From positions 1 to 33,364 of the forward strand of contig JBBIVO010000011.1 of NCBI GenBank assembly GCA_037439685.1: DNA of 33,364 bases, given 5' to 3'. The notes under the pieces were generated by a model that ran no database searches, was not told the DNA's origin, and saw only the letters and a program-made list of their open reading frames with translations. Below are positions 15,376-22,198 of the stretch, in pieces. Position 1 is the first letter of the stretch, and each line of letters starts with the position of its first letter. The position numbers were made by a program, and so were the translations under genes. This DNA is from JAGTRB01 sp037439685 (lineage in GTDB: Archaea; Thermoproteota; Bathyarchaeia; TCS64).

Positions 15376-15386
15376 ACGACCGGGCT
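15311..15386 (-). tRNA. tRNA-Gln (anticodon TTG)
   Basis: Read on the minus strand: acceptor AGCCCGG (15386-15380) pairs with CCGGGCT (15321-15315), then A73 and an encoded CCA (15313-15311). The D arm is GTCT/GGAT with a 9-base loop. The anticodon arm has five G before the loop CTTTGGA (anticodon TTG) and CCCTC after it. The variable loop is 4 bases. The T arm is GGGAG-TTCGAAT-CTCCC. It is 76 bases with no intron. The antitoxin-like ORF overlaps its 3' part on the opposite strand. Confidence 0.95.
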
Positions 15387-15860
15387 CCCAACAAAGGGCT
15401 AGGATGAACGGGATTATTAATCTTAGGGCAGCCTCACGAACCAAGCTCTCGGCTCTCGAGGCTGAGGGAGAGAAGCTAGAATTGCCCTGGGAGTTTTGCT
15501 CCTCACGATTGGAGGATGGAATCAAAATCCCTTCAAAACTGTGGATTTATCTGTTGGCAGCTGAAGGAGCTATGGATTTTGAAAATTCTCCCTCGTTGAG
15601 GACTTCCCATCCTATATCTCTTCCTGTCAGATATCTTCTAGAGGTGACTTTGATATTCATTCTTCATGGATATGCAGATATTATTTGCTTCTCATATTTA
15701 GTTGATGATATAGCACTTATCCAGCAATTTAACTTGGTGGGACGAACCTAATTTGGAGCCTATTTAGAGTATCTAAAAGCCTAAAAATTGATAGGGAAAC
15801 CATGCGTGATCTCCATAAAAACTTATCATATCCATTTAATGGTTTATCTTGTTAAAAATT
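15387..15860. other. 474-base stretch without a convincing gene
   Basis: A plus-strand frame runs from inside the tRNA (15365) to 15751. Its middle (EAEGEKLELPWEFC, then IPSKLWIYLLAAEG) looks mildly protein-like, but it has no ribosome-binding site or family features, and its start lies in the tRNA. From 15560 on the DNA is AT-rich with nothing recognisable. Confidence 0.3.
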
Positions 15861-16471
15861 TTAGGTTTTTCTTCTCTCCGCCTTTAGAACTCTGTAGCCT
15901 CCTTTTCTTGCTATGACTTCGAATCCTCCATAGTAGTGCTCAAGTAGCCTCGCCGCCTGTCTGCCCCCCTTATTTGTTCTGACCACCATCTGGAGGTTTC
16001 CCCCCGGCCTGAGATGGTTCACCGAACCCTCCACTAGGAGTTTCAAGACCTTCAACCCGGCTGATACCGGTGGGTTTGTGAGGATGGCGTCGAAGAGGAT
16101 GCCTCCCAGGGCCTCGTATAGGAAGCTCCTTATGATCCGAACCTTTCCGGCCTGGTTCCTCTTGACATTCTCCTCGGCTAGGGTCAGAGCCCTCTCATTC
16201 ACGTCTGTCATCAAGACCTCCAGGTTTGGGTTCAGCTTAGCTGCTGTTATCCCGATGGTCCCGCATCCGCAGCCTAGGTTCAGTATGGTCCCCTTTCGGG
16301 TAGGATCATGGACTCCACCAGGAGCCTGGTTCCAGCATCGATCCCCTTATGTGAGAAGACCCCTGAGGAGGTGAGGAACTCTAGGTCGACCCCCCTGAGG
16401 TTACACCTTATCAGGCCCAGCCTCCTGAGGGAGGAGGGGCGCTCTGAGAAGTAGTGCTCCAACCTCACCAC
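15861..16471 (-). pseudogene. RsmC-like class I SAM methyltransferase, frameshifted
   Basis: Two adjacent frames together make one archaeal RsmC/MJ0882-type methyltransferase of about 203 residues. Frame 1 (GTG 16471 to the stop at 16280) gives HYFSERPSSLRRLG, then SGVFSHKGIDAGTRLLVESM, the family N-terminus. Frame 2 supplies KGTILNLGCGCGTIGIT (SAM-binding motif I), LMTDVNERALTLAEEN and ILTNPPVSAG (catalytic NPP), ending at 15861. A single missing base in the AAAGGGG run at 16290-16296 explains the break. Alternatives are a sequencing or assembly error in a homopolymer, or a young pseudogene. No good slippery heptamer supports programmed frameshifting. The GTG start overlaps the cbf5 stop, so the two are translationally coupled. 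The likely role is guanine-N2 methylation of RNA, by homology. Confidence 0.75.
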
Positions 16472-19005
16472 ATTCTGGGATATGTGCCTCTGGGCATGAG
16501 CACCCTAAGGGGTGTGGCGGCTATGCCCCTCTCAGCCTCGGCCATCTCCTCTCCAGGCATCTCAGCCCTCATCAGCGCAACCCCCTCCCCCTTCTGGGTC
16601 AAGACGGCCACCGTGGAGCCCTTAATGATGCCCGACTCGAGCCTCAATATCCCGGGGATCGCGAGGGAGGCCCCGGAGCAGATCGCCTCGACGGCCGAGT
16701 CCCTGATCCATATCTTGGGGAGGAGCCTGAGGGCCTCCTCCATGGGCCTTATGACGCGCCTGAGGGGCCTCTCATCCCCCTCCGCCCTGAGCATCTCCAC
16801 GGCGTCCACGAGGTCGTAGGTGGTGGATAGGCCCCTCTCGTCGAAGGGGCCACTCCTCACCCTCCTCAACTCGTGCATGTGGGCGCCGATTCCCAGGATC
16901 TCACCCACGTCGAAGCAGTTGCTGACGACGATTGACCCCTCTGGAATGAAGTTATGGGATTTCTCAACGGTTACATCATAAACGTAGCTCCCGTTTGTTT
17001 CTATCTCTTCAACCCTTTCAACCCTCTCCAAGAAGAATGTCGAATTTAATGTAGAGGTCAATTGCTCCAATAGCTTTTTATCTATAAAAGGCTCCAACTT
17101 TTTTATCAATATATTTAGGTGATACTTCGTCATCAGAATTTCTGAACTCAAAATTTCCTCAAAATTTTCATCCAGATTTAAATCACATCGATTTATTTCA
17201 CCTTTAATCAACATCTCTTTTATTTCTTGTTTTATATGTAATGGACAATATTCAATATCTTCTAACCCTTTAATTTTCAACAACATTTCCATCTTTTCCA
17301 AGATCTCCTTCTTTTTAGGAAGTTCAGATCCTATCTCCCTAATAAATCTAATTTTATCCATCGAAGATCTCAAGCCAACAGCCAAAAAATTCTTATCATG
17401 ATGTTGTGATGAATCAAAATTATTAACTGAAAAAATTCTACTATTAATTCCAAGCCTTTTAAGCAGCAAATATAATCTTTTAGCTATCACCTTATTTAAT
17501 GCATATAATTCTATATCCAAAAAACTTTCCCCTTCATTTTGATAAATTTTTGCTGAACCCCCACAATCGAAATAGCCCCTTATGAAACCCTTTATTAGGG
17601 GTTCTGAGAGCTTGAAGATGGGTTTTGGATCAGACCTCTTTGGTATCTTCTCTATTCCTAAGGAACGCGCAATGGATTCTAAAACAGGATTATTGACCCT
17701 CACTTCAATCATATTTTTTCTCAATCTTCTAACTTGAACTGAAATTGAGGGGAAAAGATTTTTGTGTATATCGACAAAATTCCTTATCAAATCTTCATCT
17801 GAATTAGTGAACCTTATTGATCCCCCTTTTTCTCTATCCAATTTATATATCACAGTTGTCCCTGAAGCTAGTAAACCCAATAAATACATCATTTTCTCAT
17901 CGACCATTTTTGTGCTCAATTCAATTTCCTCATCATTTTCACCTTTAAACTTATTTATCTTATCTTTAAACCTGTTCCAATCACAATGTTCTCTAACATT
18001 TTTAATACTAACATATTTTCCATCTTTTAATCTTCCACTTTCAAATTTACCTTCAAAATGTTCTTCAATTTCATCTATATTTACAAGGATTTTTTCATTT
18101 AGAAGGTCTGCAACATATGGCACCTTTCCATTGATCTCTATCTTTCCTGGGGCGAAGATTAGGTCCCCTTCTTTTATATCTCCTGCATTAATCCATCTTG
18201 GACCTTCCAGGGTGCTCTCTAGAACTTCATGATCCTTTGTCAACTTTATTTCATTACCTGAAGATGTTATTATCTTAATAATTTTTTTAGGTGATGGAAC
18301 TTTTTGAACACTAATTATCCTATTATTAACCTGATGACCATTATCAAATGATATTATCCTATATTCTCCATCAACATTATAAGATCCTATTGAGTTACAA
18401 AACATATTAGCAAAGTTTTCTATCTTTAAAATTTCTCCATTTGAGAATATCAGTTCAGTGTCTCCCGATACACACAATTTTCTTATATATGTTCCGCTCT
18501 CACATGCGACCTTGAAGAGCCAGTTTCTCCCATCCCCCTCTAGGTAATCTATTCTGTAGATCGTCCTGGTTCTGAGCCTCCTCTTAACCGAGGCCCTCAG
18601 CGGGGGCCTTTGGAATATCCTTCCCTCGAAAAGTTTTAGGGCCTCAATCACCCTCTCCTCCCTCTCCTCCTCATGGGTTCTCATGACGCAGATGTACTCC
18701 TTCCCCGACTCAAGCAGGGCCTGGACCACCTTTGTCGCCTCCGCGAGGGTTATCGGGAGGACGCCGGTCACCTTAGGGTCTAGGGTGCCCCCATGGCCTG
18801 CCCTATCAAGCCCAAGTATCCTCTTAACCCATGAGACCACTTCATGGCTCGTGGGCCCTGGGGGCTTGTCGAGATTTATCACGCCAAACCTGATATGCCT
18901 ATCTATGGGCCTCTCTTCAGGTAGGCATCCCAGGCTCGGGTCCGCCTCCTCCTCCGCCCTGACGATAACCGTCCGGCTTATCTCCCAAGGTGGCCTCAGG
19001 CTCAT
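16465..19005 (-). CDS. cbf5: tRNA/rRNA pseudouridine synthase Cbf5, interrupted by an intein
   Basis: Cbf5 (dyskerin/TruB family) is the catalytic subunit of H/ACA snoRNP and also makes tRNA pseudouridine 55. The precursor is 846 residues: N-extein 1-177, intein 178-696, C-extein 697-846. Removing the intein gives 327 residues, the normal archaeal length. The N-extein has GVINLDKPPGPTSHEV, the catalytic HGGTLDPKVTGVL (Asp 76), and FQRPPLRASVKRRLR. The C-extein has CFDVGEILGIGAHMHELRR and a PUA domain at the end (AIPGILRLESGIIKGSTVAV). The ATG at 19005 lies about 27 bases after a TATA box, so it is likely leaderless. The exteins are GC-rich and the insert is AT-rich. The methyltransferase gene overlaps the 3' end. 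Confidence 0.96.
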   Translation of the reverse strand: MSLRPPWEISRTVIVRAEEEADPSLGCLPEERPIDRHIRFGVINLDKPPGPTSHEVVSWVKRILGLDRAGHGGTLDPKVTGVLPITLAEATKVVQALLESGKEYICVMRTHEEEREERVIEALKLFEGRIFQRPPLRASVKRRLRTRTIYRIDYLEGDGRNWLFKVACESGTYIRKLCVSGDTELIFSNGEILKIENFANMFCNSIGSYNVDGEYRIISFDNGHQVNNRIISVQKVPSPKKIIKIITSSGNEIKLTKDHEVLESTLEGPRWINAGDIKEGDLIFAPGKIEINGKVPYVADLLNEKILVNIDEIEEHFEGKFESGRLKDGKYVSIKNVREHCDWNRFKDKINKFKGENDEEIELSTKMVDEKMMYLLGLLASGTTVIYKLDREKGGSIRFTNSDEDLIRNFVDIHKNLFPSISVQVRRLRKNMIEVRVNNPVLESIARSLGIEKIPKRSDPKPIFKLSEPLIKGFIRGYFDCGGSAKIYQNEGESFLDIELYALNKVIAKRLYLLLKRLGINSRIFSVNNFDSSQHHDKNFLAVGLRSSMDKIRFIREIGSELPKKKEILEKMEMLLKIKGLEDIEYCPLHIKQEIKEMLIKGEINRCDLNLDENFEEILSSEILMTKYHLNILIKKLEPFIDKKLLEQLTSTLNSTFFLERVERVEEIETNGSYVYDVTVEKSHNFIPEGSIVVSNCFDVGEILGIGAHMHELRRVRSGPFDERGLSTTYDLVDAVEMLRAEGDERPLRRVIRPMEEALRLLPKIWIRDSAVEAICSGASLAIPGILRLESGIIKGSTVAVLTQKGEGVALMRAEMPGEEMAEAERGIAATPLRVLMPRGTYPRMW
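16918..18474 (-). mobile_element. Intein (LAGLIDADG type, endonuclease decayed) in Cbf5
   Basis: A 519-residue protein-splicing element. It starts with Cys1 (CVSGDTELIF, block A), has block B TKDH at 79-82 (H82), block F VYDVTVEKSHNF and block G SIVVSN, followed by Cys+1 of the C-extein. The penultimate residue is Ser rather than His, a known variation. Two LAGLIDADG-like helices are visible: YLLGLLASGTT (about 198-207) and FIRGYFDCGGS (297-307). The acidic catalytic positions read Ser 204 and Gly 305 instead of Asp/Glu, so homing nuclease activity is probably lost while splicing residues are intact. It sits in the conserved TYIRKL/C(F)DVG motif, which contacts RNA, so splicing should be essential. 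The much lower GC content than the exteins points to horizontal arrival. Confidence 0.95.
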
Positions 19006-19030
19006 ACGGATTCATTGAAGAGCTTCAACC

Positions 19031-19036
19031 TTTAAA
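19031..19036 (-). promoter_or_regulatory. TATA box of cbf5
   Basis: TTTAAA centred about 28 bases before the ATG at 19005. RNA start near the ATG implies a leaderless mRNA. Confidence 0.45.
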
Positions 19037-19172
19037 GGATATAGGCCCTCTGAAGCCCCACCTTTAAGAGGTATCGCCCCCTCATCCCCTCTCTGAATCG
19101 TTTCAGCTCATTCCCCTTCCAGCCTCCCCATCATAAAACGATGCCTATCGGGCCTGAGGGGAAAGGGAATTT

Positions 19173-19379
19173 TTAGGTTGCCTTCTTTGCGGCCCTCCTC
19201 TGGCCGAGCCAGGAGCAGACTCCGGCAACTATCCAGCATATAACACTGCTGATAGGCGCGAAGCTACAGTGGGCATAGTAGCCCAGCAGGCTGGGCTTGC
19301 TGGCTGGAGCAGGCACAAGTGTTGAGATGCCGAGGACAACGAATATGGCTACGAGAAACCACCAATACCACTTCATCAT
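19173..19379 (-). CDS. Small two-helix membrane protein
   Basis: About 68 residues starting MMKWYWWFLVAIFVVLGIST. Helix 1 is at about 3-22, a loop follows with two cysteines near YYAHCSFAPISSVICW, helix 2 ends near CSWLG, and the tail is basic (QRRAAKKAT). The longest frame starts at TTG 19397. I favour ATG 19379, about 33 bases from a clear TATA box at 19411-19420. The function is unknown. The genes around it are on the same strand but too far for an obvious operon. Confidence 0.5.
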   Translation of the reverse strand: MMKWYWWFLVAIFVVLGISTLVPAPASKPSLLGYYAHCSFAPISSVICWIVAGVCSWLGQRRAAKKAT

Positions 19380-19410
19380 TAGACATCCATTCGACAATTT
19401 TGTCTGATGT

Positions 19411-19420
19411 ATATATAAAA
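19411..19420 (-). promoter_or_regulatory. TATA box of the small membrane protein gene
   Basis: Minus-strand TTTTATATAT, 30-40 bases before the ATGs at 19379/19376. This supports transcription of this short gene. Confidence 0.45.
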
Positions 19421-19807
19421 AACTTGTGGTTTATGCCTGTCTATTATCGGAGAAGACCATTCTTCCTCCTTAAAACCTATAAAGATTAAATGAGCCAGCC
19501 TTAAGCGAGGAAAAACTTCAGCTTAAGGGGATGAGCCAAACTTGTTTAAAAACTAAAAATTTATCCTCGCACACGATTTTGACAAGAATATAACTGTTGG
19601 AATTAGTTTCTCGATAAATTCTGAGATCATATTACTGTAGGATCTCATCTTCAGCACCTTCTTCGAATACATGCCTCTCAGCCTGAGAGGTCTTTGAACC
19701 GGCTAGGATATGTTTTTGTTACCTTTGTGGATCCATTCGGTCAGCCCCGCCTCCCTAGGAAGAGATCTGGAAGGAGAAAAATTGAGGTTGAATGTTGGGA
19801 GGGTAGG
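19421..19807. other. Intergenic stretch with one inverted repeat
   Basis: No gene is seen. CCTCTCAG (19674-19681) and CTGAGAGG (19683-19690) form an inverted repeat around a single base. It is more likely a dimeric protein site than an RNA hairpin, since the loop would be too small. Confidence 0.35.
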
Positions 19808-20620
19808 CTAGATCTTCTCCTTCGTAGAGTGTATCTTCTTGTACTCGCAGTCGGCCTCGCAGCCCTCGCAGCTCCTCGTCCTCGTCCTTATCGGGGGTTC
19901 TCCCTTTATGCTTAAGACGAGCTCATATGCGGCTGTTACCGACTTCTCGTCCCCTTCTATGATGAAGGTTTTAGAGCCTTCCCCTCCGTCAACCCCTCCG
20001 CCCCCTATCGGGGTTGCCATGGCTCCCGTGAGGATGTTTATGGCCTCCATCTCGGTGACCACCTCCCCCTCCACTATCATCATTCCAACGGGCATCCCTA
20101 GGGACCTGTCTATCGCCCTGACCCCTGTCTTACGGGCTATCTCCGCCAGGGAGCATGGGACGAGCTTCTCAAGCCCCACAGCTATTATCATCTTGACTCC
20201 GAGGGAGGTTATATATCCCCAGGAGGCCCCTATGGTTCCTCCACCAGCCCCGCCAAGGAGTATGGCGGCGGCTCCGAAGGGGTCTATCGCGTTCGCTCCC
20301 TTTATGAATACGTCTCCCGGGCCCATCTTGGAGAGGACCTTTGGGAGCTCGCCCGTCTGCATCTCGGTGACCTTCCCCTTCTCTATCACGTGGTGTAGGT
20401 ATCTCCCCTTCGGATCCGTGGTGCAGCAACCCCTGGCCGTGACGACCCCTGCTGTGAACATCCCCTTCTCCTCTATCCTCTTTCCGATCAGTTCCTCTAG
20501 GACGTAGCCCGTGGTGGTGCTCGTGGCCACAATTATAATCCCATTCCTAAGGGCCCTCTGGACCACATCCATGTGGGCTATGGCTCGCCCGATAAGCCTC
20601 TTCCCCTCTGAAGGGGTCAA
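19808..20620 (-). CDS. Conserved protein of unknown function, Gly-rich with CxxCx3C tail
   Basis: A 270-residue soluble protein. Residues 27-45 (GIIIVATSTTTGYVLEEL) and 100-140 (GDVFIKGANAIDPFGAAAIL, then GGAGGGTIGASWGY) look like nucleotide- or CoA-type glycine-rich loops of an alpha/beta fold, perhaps ISOCOT-like, which is a guess. C65-C66 are adjacent, and the C-terminus has C251-x2-C254-x3-C258 (CEGCEADC), a possible metal or Fe-S site. I have the impression that such proteins occur in other archaea as hypothetical proteins. The start is TTG 20620 (an in-frame stop lies upstream); the first internal ATG is residue 17. It is transcribed toward the small membrane protein. Confidence 0.65.
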   Translation of the reverse strand: MTPSEGKRLIGRAIAHMDVVQRALRNGIIIVATSTTTGYVLEELIGKRIEEKGMFTAGVVTARGCCTTDPKGRYLHHVIEKGKVTEMQTGELPKVLSKMGPGDVFIKGANAIDPFGAAAILLGGAGGGTIGASWGYITSLGVKMIIAVGLEKLVPCSLAEIARKTGVRAIDRSLGMPVGMMIVEGEVVTEMEAINILTGAMATPIGGGGVDGGEGSKTFIIEGDEKSVTAAYELVLSIKGEPPIRTRTRSCEGCEADCEYKKIHSTKEKI

Positions 20621-20850
20621 TGTAACCTGCAGGAGCAGACCTCATCCCTCCTGTATTATATCTAGAGGGAGAGGAATAAAAGGGTGCTTAAAGTTCTGGG
20701 TCGTCTCTCAACAATGAAGCAAGCTCCACCATAATATTAATAATAATACATCTTATGATGGCTGGTGGGGGGAGGGGGTCAAATAGAGGCCTTAAGGTCG
20801 AGGGGATTTAGATATATTCATCAAAGGACGAGGGGAGGCCCAATATCCAG

Positions 20851-21648
20851 TTATATGGATGTCTCCCCTATGAGGGCCTCTGAGAAGATGGATCCGAACT
20901 CGGTCAGCCTTATGGCCTTCATCTTCAGCCCCTTCTCGCTCTCCAATAGCCCCTTCATCTCCAGCCTGGAGACTATCCTGCTGAAGCGGTTCCTTAGGGT
21001 GGAGCTGGCTGCCTCGTGGCCAAACCAGCGTATTATGTCGCTTATGGAATCCGCATAGCCCCCATTCTCCCTCAATAAGACGAGGAGCCTCTTCTCCATC
21101 TCCCACTCCGCCTCCTCGTGCTTGGAGTGGGGTTCAAGCCTGTATCCCGGCAGCCTGATCTCCGTCGGCTCTAGGCTTGGCTGACTTCGCGCATTCTCAA
21201 ACCACTCCTCGAATCTGCTGTCTCCGACCCTCCCCTCTATATACCATGCGGGCCTTCTAGAGGGGACGGTGTAAACCCTTGTATTCCTGAACATGAGGGC
21301 TATGGTGAGGGCCACGGCTTGGGCCACATCTGTTGTGGATGTGACATCTATCAGGACCTCCTCCCCTCCCCTCCTAGCCCTTGAGATTATCCCATAGAGG
21401 GTCTTGAAGACGTCCCGCTGATCCATGGGGTCGAACCCAACCAATACGGGCTCCATTATCTCAAGCCTATCCCTCAGCTCCTCCGCGTTCCTCCTAGACA
21501 TGTAGGAGAAGACCCCGCCATCCCCCTCCGACTCGACGTCGCTGTATAGGAGGTAGAGCCTCGTTATCCCGTGCCTCCTGCTCCAGAACCTTATCCCGTC
21601 GAATGCCCTGCGGAAGTAGACCCCCACGAGGCAGACTATGATGGTCAA
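20851..21648 (-). CDS. CARF-like / DUF6293 winged-helix transcriptional regulator
   Basis: A 265-residue protein. Its N-terminal Rossmann-like domain has RLYLLYSDVESE (30-41) and LIDVTSTTDVAQAVALTIAL (99-118), the equivalent of the D-x-T-G-G-T-K loop of CARF domains that bind cyclic oligonucleotides in Csa3/Csm6-type proteins. The C-terminal 75 or so residues (EWEMEKRLLVLLRENGGYAD onward) form a winged helix (FSRIVSRLEMKGLLESE). This arrangement matches Csa3 and the haloarchaeal HFX_2341/DUF6293 regulators. No CRISPR array or cas gene is in the window, so it is an orphan. The Gly-Gly of the motif is Ser-Thr here, so ligand binding may differ. The start is TTG 21648, with TATA at 21681-21690. 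Confidence 0.6.
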   Translation of the reverse strand: MTIIVCLVGVYFRRAFDGIRFWSRRHGITRLYLLYSDVESEGDGGVFSYMSRRNAEELRDRLEIMEPVLVGFDPMDQRDVFKTLYGIISRARRGGEEVLIDVTSTTDVAQAVALTIALMFRNTRVYTVPSRRPAWYIEGRVGDSRFEEWFENARSQPSLEPTEIRLPGYRLEPHSKHEEAEWEMEKRLLVLLRENGGYADSISDIIRWFGHEAASSTLRNRFSRIVSRLEMKGLLESEKGLKMKAIRLTEFGSIFSEALIGETSI

Positions 21649-21680
21649 GAGGCCCCAGGAGTCCGAGACCTTCGAGAAGA

Positions 21681-21690
21681 TATATATTTT
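21681..21690 (-). promoter_or_regulatory. TATA box of the CARF-like regulator
   Basis: Minus-strand AAAATATATA, about 35-40 bases before the TTG at 21648. Confidence 0.4.
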
Positions 21691-21810
21691 TCTAAAAAGG
21701 TCCCTAATCGCCGCTTTAGTCTCAAATTTTTAGGACAAAACATAAAATTTAATACATTTCCTAAATTATTGTATCAAAACCATAAAGGTATTATGAATTG
21801 AACGATTAAA

Positions 21811-21818
21811 TTTTTAAG
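21811..21818 (+). promoter_or_regulatory. TATA box of the glutaredoxin-nrdD pair
   Basis: TTTTTAAG, about 50 bases before the ATG at 21865. It would leave a short leader carrying GGAGG at 21854-21858. Confidence 0.35.
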
Positions 21819-21864
21819 AAACCATTCGACAAAGTGTTACAGAGTTACTCCTCGGAGGCTTTCG

Positions 21865-22134
21865 ATGAGTCAAGGTTCACGCCTTATAGTCTTCACCATC
21901 CCCCACTGTCACCGCTGCGAGGAGCTCAAGAGGTGGCTTAGAGGGCGTGGGGTGAGCTTCGAGGAGAGGCAGCTGGACACCGAGGCAAGGGTTGAACTCA
22001 TCATGAAGAACATCTTTGGGGATCCTCCGATAATCGAGGTGGGCTCCAAGACCATATCATATGAGGCCTTCTTCGACGGAGAAGCCCTAGACGAGGAGAG
22101 GCTGATGGAGGTGCTGAGGTCTGAAGAGGGGTAG
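21865..22134 (+). CDS. Glutaredoxin-like (NrdH-type) thiol protein
   Basis: An 89-residue thioredoxin-fold protein with the redox motif CHRC (C15, C18) after the first strand (LIVFTIPHCHRC), then helix EELKRWLRGRGVSFEE, and the cis-Pro region DPPIIEVG. This is the layout of NrdH-redoxins and mini-glutaredoxins. It lies 64 bases upstream of nrdD in the same direction, so it probably supplies electrons to, or protects, the anaerobic ribonucleotide reductase. That is inference from context. The start is ATG 21865, with GGAGG 6-10 bases upstream. Confidence 0.8.
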   Translation: MSQGSRLIVFTIPHCHRCEELKRWLRGRGVSFEERQLDTEARVELIMKNIFGDPPIIEVGSKTISYEAFFDGEALDEERLMEVLRSEEG

Positions 22135-22198
22135 GAACTCCTCGGCCAAGCAGACGGTTCTAGACCAGTTCTACAGGTCTGAGAGGGTCTACAGGGGG

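Noticed and set aside
15365..15751. 128-codon ORF downstream of tRNA-Gln
   Set aside because: The nominal start is inside the tRNA; there is no ribosome-binding site and no recognisable motif.
16290..16300. Programmed -1 frameshifting in the RsmC-like gene
   Set aside because: The CCCGAAAGGGG context does not form a proper X-XXY-YYZ slippery heptamer in the zero frame; an indel or sequence error is simpler.
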